Origin: Clostridia bacterium
GTDB taxonomy: Bacteria; Bacillota; Peptococcia; Peptococcales; SKKY01
Direction: 5' to 3'
DNA length: 18,700 bases
NCBI GenBank assembly: GCA_007123515.1
Contig: SKKY01000068.1
Span: 1 to 18,700 of the forward strand
Position numbers and translations under genes: made by a program
In this document: positions 6,998 to 14,447 of the stretch, piece by piece
Position numbering within the stretch: the first letter of the stretch is position 1
Layout: each line of letters opens with the position of its first letter
The notes under the pieces: model-generated
The model's database searches: none
What the model saw: only the letters and a program-made list of their open reading frames with translations
What the model was told of the DNA's origin: nothing

Positions 6998-7932
6998 GTA
7001 CAGTATATAATCTAAAAAAAGAAGTAGAGAAGCCGTTTCGTCTGACCGGAGGGCACAGATTGTGCGCCGGTTGCGGTGCAGGGATTGTTGTGGCCGGTGT
7101 GTTACGCGCCCTTGATGAAGAAGATAAAGCGGTGGTAACCAATGCTACAGGTTGTCTGGAGGTATCTACTTTTTTCTACCCCTATACAGCCTATACCGAC
7201 AGCTTTATTCACTCGGCATTTGAAAATGCAGCGGCGACTTGTTCGGGTGTAGAGGCGGCTTACAAGGCATTAAAGCGTCGTGGAAAAATCGACGAAAACT
7301 ATAAATTTATTACGTTTGGTGGAGATGGTGGAACCTATGATATCGGTTTTCAGTCTCTTTCGGGAGCGATGGAACGTGGCCATGATATGGTTTATGTTTG
7401 CTATGATAACGAAGCCTATATGAATACCGGTGTTCAGCGTGCTTCATCGACACCTGCGTTTTCCAGAACCACGACTTCGCCGGTAGGTTCAGCACAGTGC
7501 GGAAAAAAACAAAGTAAGAAAGATTTAACGGAAATCATGGTGGCTCACAATATTCCGTATGTGGCCCAAACAGCGCCGGTGGGTAATATGAGAGATTTGC
7601 ACATGAAGTCCCGTAAGTCCATTTATACGGAAGGGGCAGCCTTTGTTAATATACTGGCTCCGTGTCCGAGAGGTTGGGATTATCCGATGGCTAAGTTTGC
7701 TGAGATAACGCAACTGGCGGTGGATACCTGCATCTGGCCGATGTTTGAAGTAGAAGAGGGCGTCTGGCGTTTGACGTATGTACCAAAGAAAAAGCGTCCG
7801 GTGGAGGAATTTTTAAAGAGCCAGGGACGGTTCCGTCATATGTTTGAAAAAGGTAATGAATGGATGATTGAAGAAGCCCAGAAAGACGTGGATAAAAAAT
7901 GGGAACGGTTGCTAGAGCGCACCGGTGGATAA
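6994..7932 (+). CDS. porB: 2-oxoacid:ferredoxin oxidoreductase, beta subunit
   Basis: A 312-residue thiamine-diphosphate-binding subunit with the third 4Fe-4S cluster. The cluster cysteines are Cys24 and Cys27 (HRLCAGCGAG), Cys54 (ATGCLEV) and Cys224 (APCPRGW), as in PorB. The TPP/Mg motif runs from GGDGGTYDIG (109-118) to YDNEAYMNTGVQRAS (137-151). Length is normal. It begins with ATGA overlap on porA. The stop at 7932 is followed by a 68-nt gap holding a 14-nt palindrome (7969-7982) and the ribosome binding site of the next gene, but no terminator, so the fifth gene is likely in the same transcript. Confidence 0.94.
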   Translation: MSTVYNLKKEVEKPFRLTGGHRLCAGCGAGIVVAGVLRALDEEDKAVVTNATGCLEVSTFFYPYTAYTDSFIHSAFENAAATCSGVEAAYKALKRRGKIDENYKFITFGGDGGTYDIGFQSLSGAMERGHDMVYVCYDNEAYMNTGVQRASSTPAFSRTTTSPVGSAQCGKKQSKKDLTEIMVAHNIPYVAQTAPVGNMRDLHMKSRKSIYTEGAAFVNILAPCPRGWDYPMAKFAEITQLAVDTCIWPMFEVEEGVWRLTYVPKKKRPVEEFLKSQGRFRHMFEKGNEWMIEEAQKDVDKKWERLLERTGG

Positions 7933-7968
7933 AAAGGGTAAAGTAATTGCGTAGAATATGATATGATT

Positions 7969-7982
7969 AGCCTGATCAGGCT
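7969..7982. repeat. Perfect 14-bp palindrome in the porB-cobL-like gap
   Basis: AGCCTGATCAGGCT is fully self-complementary. It lies seven bases before the AAGGAGG of the next gene. With no T run after it, a terminator is unlikely; an mRNA hairpin or processing site is possible. Confidence 0.4.
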
Positions 7983-8000
7983 TATAAGGAGGAGACGCCC

Positions 8001-8909
8001 GTGGAAAAAACAATGTTTACGAATGAAGTGATTTTATCCTGGCTCCGGTATTTTTCAGCGAATATGGACATCAGTCTGGCAAAGCTGAAGATGCTCGATA
8101 TTACGGGGAAAAACAAGAATCTGATTCCGACGGTGATGCATAATGAAGCGGTGCTTGTTTTTACGGATGCCGGTCATCCTGATATTTTTTATGATATGTG
8201 GAATGCAGAACTTGGTGATTGCACCATTTGGTATAACGAGGGCTCGGATCCTGAGGGAGACATTAAGCACGACAGAGTAGCAGACATGATTGATCGTGGG
8301 ATTAATGCTTCGGCTGCGATGCTGATTATCAATCCGGATGCGGCCACTAATTATCCGATCGGTATGGAGAACAGTCGTTTCTCCTGTGGTTCGGTTCAAT
8401 ATGTATGCAGGGAAGTTCGTGCTGTAATTATGAGCAAGTTAAATCTTTCCGACAGAGATAATATTTGTATTGTTTCCGGGGAGAGCATTGCTGTTGAAAC
8501 AGCGCTGATTGCTGATGAAGGTAGTGTTACTGCTGTGGAATATGATCCGAGGGATCAGGAAACGATGATGGAAAATGCGGCAAAATTTGGTTTGAAAAAT
8601 GTGAATATTATTGATTCGTTGGAAGGTGGTTATCCATCAAATCTTCCGGTACCAGACATGGCCTTTATTGTTGCTTCAAAAAGAACGAATCATGAAATAC
8701 AAAACCTGCTTGCGGTGAATCCGGAAATGGATTTCGTGTTTTATACCCTGGATTTTGAATTGCTGATGGATATGCCGGAGATTTTTAAAAACAACGAGCT
8801 GGAGCGAACGGAAATTATTAACGTCGGAGTATCAAGAGTTAACAGCAAGAACCTGGTAGATCCTTTCCCGGCTCCGTGGATTATATCGGCTAAGAGGATG
8901 GAAAAATAA
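8001..8909 (+). CDS. CobL/CbiT-like protein with degenerate SAM-binding loop
   Basis: The 302-residue product resembles the end of CbiE followed by CbiT, the precorrin-6Y methylase/decarboxylase of cobalamin synthesis. The hinge CREVRAVIMSKLNLSDRDN (136-154) matches the REVRAVTLAKL hinge of CobL. SVTAVEYDPRDQETMMENAAKFG-LKNV (175-201) matches the methyltransferase motif II region. The end ELERTEIINVGVSRVNSKNL...WIISAKR matches the CbiT C-terminus. The expected glycine-rich SAM loop (GxGxG) is replaced by VSGESIAVE (158-166), so methyl transfer is doubtful. The N-terminal ~45 residues match nothing I know. The start is GTG 8001, set by AAGGAGG about 7 nt upstream. No other cobalamin genes are nearby. 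It ends the T-box operon, so a role with the oxidoreductase is possible but unproven. Confidence 0.75.
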   Translation: MEKTMFTNEVILSWLRYFSANMDISLAKLKMLDITGKNKNLIPTVMHNEAVLVFTDAGHPDIFYDMWNAELGDCTIWYNEGSDPEGDIKHDRVADMIDRGINASAAMLIINPDAATNYPIGMENSRFSCGSVQYVCREVRAVIMSKLNLSDRDNICIVSGESIAVETALIADEGSVTAVEYDPRDQETMMENAAKFGLKNVNIIDSLEGGYPSNLPVPDMAFIVASKRTNHEIQNLLAVNPEMDFVFYTLDFELLMDMPEIFKNNELERTEIINVGVSRVNSKNLVDPFPAPWIISAKRMEK

Positions 8910-8927
8910 CAGAAGAATAATACTTAG

Positions 8928-8960
8928 AAAAAGAGTTCCTTTTTATTAGGAGCTCTTTTT
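8928..8960 (+). terminator. Terminator of the T-box/por operon
   Basis: AAAAAGAGTTCCT / AGGAGCTCTTTTT form a 13-bp stem with one mismatch (wobble in RNA) and a 7-nt loop, and the 3' arm ends in TTTTT. It starts 18 bases after the stop of the CobL-like gene. Confidence 0.88.
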
Positions 8961-9018
8961 GATTAGAGAGAAATCCGTAGGGGTAAGAAAGGAAGGAAGA
9001 AAGAGTGAGGGGATTTCT

Positions 9019-10803
9019 ATGAGTTATGACATCATTGTATCGTTTATGGTTTTGCTGTTAGCGATTATCCTCTTTTCTACGGAAAAGATAAGAACGGATA
9101 TTGTAGCGATTATCATTATGGTGATTCTTCCTTGGACAAAAGTGATCACTCCGGAGGAGGCATTTTCGGGGTTTTCTTCGAATGCGGTGATTACTGTGAT
9201 CGCAGTAATGATTCTTGGTTATGGCATTGAATCCTCCGGAGCCCTGAATTTTCTCGCTACGTTTATTTCGGGCAGAGCTGGAACTAAGAGTCGGACGGTG
9301 ATGGCCTATATCGCCGGAGCTACAGGATTGATCTCTTCTTTTTTGCAGAATATTGGAGCGGTAGCTCTCTTTTTACCGGTAGCTAAAAAAATAAGTGAAA
9401 GTGCGAATGTGAATCTCAGAAAAATCATCATGCCCATGGGTTTTGTTGGCATTATGGGAGGAACGTTAACAATGATTGCTTCGAGTCCGCTGATTATTCT
9501 TAACGATCTGCTGCTTGAAGGTGGATTAACACCATTGAATTTTTTTAGTGTTACTCCTGTGGGGCTGGCATTATTTGCCGCCGGAATCATATACTTCTTT
9601 TTTGCCGGAGATGCGCTTTTTACTGATGATAAAGAAGAGAATGGTAAAACGGATAATATTTTGAGTATCTATGATTTGCCGAAAAAAGTGTATGAAATAG
9701 AAATCAAGGAAGGCAGCCCTTTAGTGGGCAAGACCATAGAGGAAATAGAATTATGGGCGATGAACAAGATTCATATTCTGGCTATATGGGATTCAGGAAG
9801 CACAACCTATACTCCCTGGAGAAAAAGCCGATTAAATGCCAGACAAAGAATTGCCGTTTTCGGTCGCTTTGAATACATTGAAGAGTTTCATACCAGTTTT
9901 GATCTGGATTTGAAAACGATTCTCTATGTATTCCACGAGCTAAGTAATGAAAAGGTCGCTGGTTTTGCCGAAATCATTATTCCACCAAAATCTTCGGTTG
10001 TCGGAAAAACGTTAAAGGAAGTGTCGATTCGTAAAAATTTCAAGATAGAGCCGATTACCTATATCAGCCCAGAAGGAGACCGACTCAGAGTATTAGAACG
10101 ACCCTTAGAGGCAGGTTTGCAAATCATCGTTTTTGGCCGATGGGAGGCCATTAAAAGAATAAAAGAGTCTAAGGATTTTGTGGTTATTACTGATGTAAAG
10201 CCAATACAAAAAGAACACAATAAAATAAAAAGCAATATCTCCCTTTTGGCATTGGGGTTAAGTGTCTTTTTAGTGATGTTTGGTCTTTCTTTACCATTAA
10301 GTTTTCTAACGGGCGCCATCATCATGCTGCTTTTTGGAGTGATTCCTAAAGAAGATCTGTATAAGGCGGTAGACTGGAAAACGGTCTTTTTACTAGCAGG
10401 TTTGTTACCACTGGGAATTGCCTTTGAAAAAAGCGGAGCCGCAGAATTATCAGCTGAAGTGATAATCGGAATTACGCATGCCTGGCCTGATTTTACCATT
10501 CTTCTGGTGATTGCTCTGATTACAGCAGTATTTTCTCTATTTATGTCAAATGCTGCTGCGACGGTATTGCTGGTTCCTATTGTTTTGGTAATGTCCTCAA
10601 GTTTTGGCATGGATCCCAAGGGCTTGGCTTTGTTGGTCGCCGTATCTGCATCAAATTCGTTCATTCTTCCCACGCACCAAGTAAATGCATACATAAAAGG
10701 CCCAGGAAAATATACAAATAAAGACTTTATCCGGGTTGGAGGATTGATGAGTCTGATTTTTCTCTTTGTCTCGGTCACTATGATATATATCTTTTATGTG
10801 TAG
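9019..10803 (+). CDS. SLC13/DASS-family transporter with two TrkA_C domains
   Basis: A 594-residue ion-coupled carrier. The family usually moves dicarboxylates, sulfate or other anions across the cytoplasmic membrane. Two transport halves flank a soluble core. The first repeat contains FLQNIGAVALFLPVAKK and the second SNAAATVLLVPIVLVM, the paired hairpin signatures of DASS proteins. Between them are two tandem TrkA_C (RCK C-terminal) domains, about residues 225-300 and 313-385, each ending in VFGRxExI-like strands, which may bind a regulatory ligand. The frame extends to a TTG at 8959, but that lies in the upstream terminator. ATG 9019 follows GAGGGG and begins the membrane domain (MSYDIIVSFMVLLL), so it is chosen. 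No terminator separates it from the 10854 gene. The substrate cannot be deduced. Confidence 0.9.
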   Translation: MSYDIIVSFMVLLLAIILFSTEKIRTDIVAIIIMVILPWTKVITPEEAFSGFSSNAVITVIAVMILGYGIESSGALNFLATFISGRAGTKSRTVMAYIAGATGLISSFLQNIGAVALFLPVAKKISESANVNLRKIIMPMGFVGIMGGTLTMIASSPLIILNDLLLEGGLTPLNFFSVTPVGLALFAAGIIYFFFAGDALFTDDKEENGKTDNILSIYDLPKKVYEIEIKEGSPLVGKTIEEIELWAMNKIHILAIWDSGSTTYTPWRKSRLNARQRIAVFGRFEYIEEFHTSFDLDLKTILYVFHELSNEKVAGFAEIIIPPKSSVVGKTLKEVSIRKNFKIEPITYISPEGDRLRVLERPLEAGLQIIVFGRWEAIKRIKESKDFVVITDVKPIQKEHNKIKSNISLLALGLSVFLVMFGLSLPLSFLTGAIIMLLFGVIPKEDLYKAVDWKTVFLLAGLLPLGIAFEKSGAAELSAEVIIGITHAWPDFTILLVIALITAVFSLFMSNAAATVLLVPIVLVMSSSFGMDPKGLALLVAVSASNSFILPTHQVNAYIKGPGKYTNKDFIRVGGLMSLIFLFVSVTMIYIFYV

Positions 10804-10853
10804 AGGATTTTTTTAGAAAGAAAATATGAAAAAGAAGTAGGAGGAAACGATGT

Positions 10854-11606
10854 ATGAATGAGCAAAGAAAGATTCTTCGAAATTTCTTAAAAGATGACAT
10901 TCGTCAGAAAACGGATTTTAGAAATACGGATCAAAGCCTTGGTGTCAAACAGCCGGCAATTGAGAAAGAGGTTAAGCCAGAGGCAGTGAAAATAGAGCTG
11001 CCAAAGCCGGAAGAATGGACAGGGATTAGTGAGGTCTCTGTTAAAGATGCGATTGCCCGAAGAAAGTCGCACAGGCGATATAGCAAAGAGCCATTAACCC
11101 TAGAAGAGCTTGCTTTTCTGTTATGGTCGGTACAGGGTGTCAGAGAGGTAATTTCAGGTACATCTTTTAGGACCGTCCCATCAGCGGGATGCCGGCATGC
11201 CTTTGAAACCTACCTTGCAATATTTAATGTAGAAGGCCTAAAGGAAGGGATCTATCGTTATCTTCCTTCGAGTCATGAGCTGGTATTAGAATCCGAGCCG
11301 GAATCACTCTTTAAGCGTACCGCAGAAGCTGCCTTGCGTCAGCCTTTTGCCGGAAAAGCTGCAGTTACCTTTATCTGGACAGCGATTCCCTATCGGATGG
11401 AGTGGCGTTATGGGGAGGCCTCTTATAAGGTGATAGCCTTGGATGCCGGACATGTCGGTCAGAACTTATATCTGGCCTGCGAAAGCATCAATGCAGGAAC
11501 TTGTGCGATTGCTGCCTATGATCAGAAAATAGCAGATGAGTTGCTTGGGGTCGACGGGGAAGATGAATTTGTGATCTACCTTTCTCCTGTCGGTAAAATT
11601 GGTTAA
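10854..11606 (+). CDS. SagB/ThcOx-type nitroreductase-family flavoprotein, stand-alone
   Basis: A 250-residue FMN-dependent oxidoreductase of the SagB-like branch. Visible marks are RRKSHRRYS (residues 69-77, FMN phosphate binding), LTLEELAFLLWSVQGVRE, TVPSAGCRHAFETYLAI (about 107-123), GIYRYLPSSHELV, and the C-terminal ALDAGHVGQNLYLACESI stretch. SagB enzymes oxidise azolines in peptide natural products. No cyclodehydratase, precursor peptide or export gene is nearby, and many stand-alone members have no known substrate. An extra ~60-residue charged N-terminus precedes the domain. Start ATG 10854 lies 9 nt after GGAGG. An earlier ATG at 10850 opens only a three-codon frame that ends in TGA (10859-10861), overlapping this start. 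It follows the DASS gene by 50 nt without a terminator and is likely co-transcribed. Confidence 0.88.
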   Translation: MNEQRKILRNFLKDDIRQKTDFRNTDQSLGVKQPAIEKEVKPEAVKIELPKPEEWTGISEVSVKDAIARRKSHRRYSKEPLTLEELAFLLWSVQGVREVISGTSFRTVPSAGCRHAFETYLAIFNVEGLKEGIYRYLPSSHELVLESEPESLFKRTAEAALRQPFAGKAAVTFIWTAIPYRMEWRYGEASYKVIALDAGHVGQNLYLACESINAGTCAIAAYDQKIADELLGVDGEDEFVIYLSPVGKIG

Positions 11607-11624
11607 TATCATTCATAACATACA

Positions 11625-11659
11625 AAGAGCGCCCTCAAAAAGGACGCTCTTACTTTTTT
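11625..11659. terminator. Terminator between converging SagB-like and GNAT-Rnk genes
   Basis: AAGAGCGCCC / GGACGCTCTT form a stem with one mismatch around TCAAAAA. It is followed on the plus strand by ACTTTTTTC, right after the SagB-like stop. Confidence 0.85.
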
Positions 11660-12628
11660 CTATAAATGATAATCGCCTGCAGCTTCCGGTTGATAAAGAA
11701 TTTCTTTAATCTGAATTTCAGCATAACCGGATTGCAGTTCTTTTTTTATAACATCGCCTTCACGGCTTCCGATAATCGCTGTTCCTAAAGGTGTTAGTAC
11801 GGATAATTTAGAAGCCGACCAGTCGGCTTCTTCAGGATAGACTAAAGCCACTTCTATTTCAGCCCCATCATATTCCACCAGTGCTTTCGAGTTCATCGAA
11901 ACCACATTGTCAGGAAGTTGTTCAGGTTCGATTACAAAAGCTTTATTGATTTCTGCCTCTAGTTCTTCAATGTAGGGCTCAAAGGGTTCAGGTACATGCC
12001 ATTCATAATCGGTAATTTGTTTAAGCTTCTGCCAGTCATTCTCTGAAAGGTATAGCTCGGTATCATTGTCTTCTAAAGATGCGTTATCACTAACTGTGGC
12101 AGCGGCAGAATGGGTGCGGATGATCTCGAGGTAACGATCCATGCTAATTGAGAAAGTATGAAAAGCGGAGGCGTTATCTTCAAGGCTAAACCCTGCATTT
12201 TCAAAAGCTCTTTTGGCTCGCTGATTATCCTTGTGTATTTTTGCAATCACTTTTTCTGAACGCATCTCAAAAAAAGCGGTCTCCATGCTTTTGCGGATGG
12301 CGCAGGGGCCTAAGCCTTTACCCCAGTTATTCTTATCGCCAATGGTAATAACGATTTCCGTTTCATTATTTTTCGCAGCCAGTCGGACAAAGCCAACCGG
12401 TTCGTGGTCATCGGTAGTAATCATAAAAAAACGGCCGTTCTGATTAAAGAAACAGGATAAATCAGGAAGAACGACGGTGCTAAGAATTCTTTCAATATCT
12501 GCTGATACATCCTGTGATTCGGTTAAATATTGCCGTACTTCATCATCACGTAGCCAGTCGACTAAGGCATAGGCATGATTTCTTGTAATGCTCGGGCATA
12601 ATTGTATGGATGGCCCGTTCATAGTCAT
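11660..12628 (-). CDS. GNAT acetyltransferase fused to an Rnk/GreA-like domain
   Basis: This 322-residue protein has two parts. Residues 1-175 are a GNAT N-acetyltransferase with an acetyl-CoA loop NNWGKGLGPCAIRKSM (about 100-115) and the RAKRAFENAGFSLE end motif. Residues 190-322 match Rnk, regulator of nucleoside diphosphate kinase, related to the GreA/GreB C-terminal domain. Marks are YLSENDWQKLKQI, a LEAEINKAFVI helix, NVVSMNSKALVEY, SKLSVLTPLGTAIIG and the near-invariant YQPEAAGDY ending. Rnk-type domains can bind RNA polymerase near the secondary channel, so the fusion may bring an acetyltransferase to RNA polymerase; this is inference. Two ATGs (12628, 12622) are possible; AAGGA precedes the first by 5 nt. 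The promoter is a full consensus (12685-12713) with an inverted repeat after the -10. It is a single-gene unit. Confidence 0.85.
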   Translation of the reverse strand: MTMNGPSIQLCPSITRNHAYALVDWLRDDEVRQYLTESQDVSADIERILSTVVLPDLSCFFNQNGRFFMITTDDHEPVGFVRLAAKNNETEIVITIGDKNNWGKGLGPCAIRKSMETAFFEMRSEKVIAKIHKDNQRAKRAFENAGFSLEDNASAFHTFSISMDRYLEIIRTHSAAATVSDNASLEDNDTELYLSENDWQKLKQITDYEWHVPEPFEPYIEELEAEINKAFVIEPEQLPDNVVSMNSKALVEYDGAEIEVALVYPEEADWSASKLSVLTPLGTAIIGSREGDVIKKELQSGYAEIQIKEILYQPEAAGDYHL

Positions 12629-12684
12629 TCACATCCTTACTAATTTTTATTGTCTGTTCTTTTTTTAGACGGACAACGGTGTCC

Positions 12685-12713
12685 ATTATAGTAACAGTCG
12701 ACTATTTTGTCAA
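12685..12713 (-). promoter_or_regulatory. Consensus promoter of the GNAT-Rnk gene with adjacent inverted repeat
   Basis: On the minus strand a perfect TTGACA (12713-12708), 17 bases, and a perfect TATAAT (12690-12685). Immediately downstream GGACA-ACGG-TGTCC (12671-12684) is a perfect 5-bp inverted repeat over the start site and could be a repressor operator. Confidence 0.8.
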
Positions 12714-12728
12714 ATCATAAAACGTTGC

Positions 12729-12756
12729 TTGATATTTTTTGTTTCTGTGTGATAAT
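12729..12756 (+). promoter_or_regulatory. Candidate promoter of the pgsA-like gene
   Basis: TTGATA (12729-12734), 16 bases, then GATAAT (12751-12756) with TG three bases upstream. It is divergent from the GNAT-Rnk promoter; the two -35 boxes are about 15 bp apart. Confidence 0.5.
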
Positions 12757-12847
12757 TGATTAAAAGCAAGAAAGATAAGGTAAAAAATATAAAGGATCGT
12801 CAAGAAGAAAGTTGTGTTTGATCCGGACTTTAAAAAAGAGGTTTTCA

Positions 12848-13381
12848 ATGAAGCATATTCCTAATATTTTATCATTTTTCAGATTGTGTCTTGTTCCGTT
12901 ATTTCCAATAGCTTTTTTTTCATCTCATCCTGACGGAAAAAAGATTGCGATCGGTATTTTTATTTTTGCCGGGTTTACAGATTTTCTTGATGGGTACCTG
13001 GCTCGGCGTTTTAATGTGGTGACCCAGTTTGGGAAAGTTCTGGATCCACTTGCCGATAAACTGATGCTTCTTACGGCTCTTGTAACTTTATGGATCAGTG
13101 GAAATCTTCCTTTATGGCTGATCGCCTTTATTTTGGCTAAAGAATTATTTATGATTTTTGCCGGTGCATATTTGTATTTCCGAAAGGGGAAATTTGCAAT
13201 TCCTTCTAATAAATATGGTAAAGTTGCAACCGCAGTGTTGTTTTTGGCTATCCCTTTGCGTGTGCTGGTTCCGGATTCTCCGGCCGGTCTGGTTCTGATT
13301 GGCATTGCTTTGATGTTTATGGTGATTGCGTTCTTTAGTTATGGTAGATTTTACCAGGAACAGAAAGCATCCGGACTATAA
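12848..13381 (+). CDS. pgsA: CDP-alcohol phosphatidyltransferase, PgsA-like
   Basis: A membrane enzyme of 177 residues that transfers a phosphatidyl group from CDP-diacylglycerol to an alcohol. PgsA uses glycerol-3-phosphate in phosphatidylglycerol synthesis. The complete family motif DGxxARx8GxxxDxxxD is seen as Asp48, Gly49, Ala52, Arg53, Gly62, Asp66 and Asp70, with Asp45 upstream. The N-terminal NILSFFRLCLVPLF is typical of PgsA, and there are about five hydrophobic segments. The frame can be extended to a TTG at 12812. ATG 12848 has GAGG six nt upstream and starts the conserved MKHIPNILSFFR, so it is preferred. Which alcohol it uses cannot be told for sure: cardiolipin-synthase-type members look similar. 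Confidence 0.88.
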   Translation: MKHIPNILSFFRLCLVPLFPIAFFSSHPDGKKIAIGIFIFAGFTDFLDGYLARRFNVVTQFGKVLDPLADKLMLLTALVTLWISGNLPLWLIAFILAKELFMIFAGAYLYFRKGKFAIPSNKYGKVATAVLFLAIPLRVLVPDSPAGLVLIGIALMFMVIAFFSYGRFYQEQKASGL

Positions 13382-13431
13382 TAGAAGGAACTGTTTTTTT
13401 AAAAGGTTTTCAAAGTCTTTTGTGCATAGCG

Positions 13432-13471
13432 CAGAGGGCTTTTTGCATGTTAGAATGGGAAAAGCCCTCTG
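13432..13471. other. Strong hairpin after pgsA without a T tract
   Basis: CAGAGGGCTTTT and AAAAGCCCTCTG are a perfect 12-bp inverted repeat around a 16-nt loop. Neither side has a clean T run, so it may be a weak terminator or an mRNA-stabilising stem. A TATAAT at 13523-13528 downstream may be the -10 of the sortase promoter, but I see no good -35 at the right spacing. Confidence 0.5.
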
Positions 13472-13566
13472 TGGTTTAGAAGTAGTATCAATTTGGCATG
13501 GTTAAAAACTGCGAAATAGGTGTATAATATAGATATATACTAGGGTATTAGAAAGAAGGTGAGGAT

Positions 13567-14238
13567 ATGAAATCTCGTACAAATAAAAGAAAAAGTACAG
13601 GCCTTATGGTCAAAAGAATCATCAGTATCCTCTTTATTCTTGCGGGGATCTCTTTACTCGTTTATCCTTTTTTTACTGATGCTTTTTATAGCTATCAACA
13701 GAATCAGTTGCGAAATGCTCTTCCCGCAGATGACGACTTAGAAAATATAGTGTTTACCGATCCTGAAGAAGATTATGTAGGAAGGTTGATGTATCAGCAA
13801 TTTTCAAATGAGGAAAGAGAGAGAGAGAAGGAAGCAGCACGTCTTTCTGGAGCTCTATTTCTGTTAAAGATTCCTTCTATTGATATTGATACGGTGATCT
13901 TAAATGGAACATCCGTTCCTACGCTAAGAAAAGCACCGGGTTTTTATGAGATAAGCCATATGCCGGGAGAGGGAAATACGGCCATTGCCGGTCACAGGAA
14001 TACGTACGGCGCACCCTTTGCCCGGGTTAATGAACTAGACCCCGGAGATGAGATCTTCTTAACCTATGGCCAGGAGACGTTTATTTACGAGGTAGAAAGA
14101 GTCTTTGTGATTGCCAACAACGACTGGAGTGTTATTGATAATACGACTTCCCCAGCGCTAACGCTTACTACCTGTCATCCTGTAGGAAGCAGTGAACAGC
14201 GAATGGTCGTCAGAGCGATGTTAGTGGACCAGGAATAG
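13567..14238 (+). CDS. Sortase, class E-like
   Basis: A 223-residue membrane-bound transpeptidase that cleaves a sorting signal between Thr and Gly and joins the protein to the cell wall. Residues 16-40 form the N-terminal membrane anchor, followed by an acidic linker with an EREREKEAA stretch. Catalytic residues are His143 (AGHRNTYGAPF), Cys203 (LTLTTCHP) and Arg212 (SSEQRMVVRA). The TLTTCHP and GHRNTYGAPF forms fit class E better than class D, though I cannot run a phylogeny. ATG 13567 follows AAGGTGAGG. It lies 318 nt upstream of a protein ending in LPDTG, its probable substrate. Between them are a c-di-GMP riboswitch and only a weak AT-rich hairpin (about 14268-14288), so sortase transcripts may read into the riboswitch. 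Confidence 0.93.
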   Translation: MKSRTNKRKSTGLMVKRIISILFILAGISLLVYPFFTDAFYSYQQNQLRNALPADDDLENIVFTDPEEDYVGRLMYQQFSNEEREREKEAARLSGALFLLKIPSIDIDTVILNGTSVPTLRKAPGFYEISHMPGEGNTAIAGHRNTYGAPFARVNELDPGDEIFLTYGQETFIYEVERVFVIANNDWSVIDNTTSPALTLTTCHPVGSSEQRMVVRAMLVDQE

Positions 14239-14364
14239 CGCACAAAATTTAGTAGTATAAAGTTAATAAAAAAGTTTCAAACTTTTTAATAACAGGTAAA
14301 AGCTTATCATAAAGAAAGTTTGGAATGACAACAGAACTATAAGGAAACTGAATATTGATTACTT

Positions 14365-14447
14365 TGAAAAGGCAAAACTATTGAAAGATAGTGATGCAAA
14401 ACTAAAGGGGTTTAACGGATATCCGTTATGTCAGCCAGTTGCCAAGG
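14365..14447 (+). ncRNA. c-di-GMP-I (GEMM) riboswitch A
   Basis: The aptamer shows the GEMM-I pattern in order: GGCAAAAC (14371-14378), a P2 hairpin CTATTGAAAGATAG with a GAAA tetraloop, GTGATGCAAAAC, a P3 arm with CTAAAGGGG and CGGATATCCG, then TTATGTCAGCC and AGTTGCC (to 14443), which closes P1 on GGCAA. It lies upstream of the sortase-anchored protein and is followed 18 nt later by a terminator whose 5' arm (TTTTTGCC) can pair with the aptamer's GGCAAAA. Confidence 0.92.

Noticed and set aside
8959..9018. Extended N-terminus of the DASS carrier from TTG 8959
   Set aside because: The TTG is in the T tract of the por-operon terminator; ATG 9019 has a good ribosome binding site and begins the membrane domain.
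10059..10778. A 239-codon open frame on the minus strand
   Set aside because: It lies wholly antisense to the DASS carrier, has no ribosome binding site and no recognisable domain; it reflects codon bias of the real gene.
13432..13471. Rho-independent terminator after pgsA
   Set aside because: The stem is perfect but no T run follows on either strand, so it is listed only as a hairpin.
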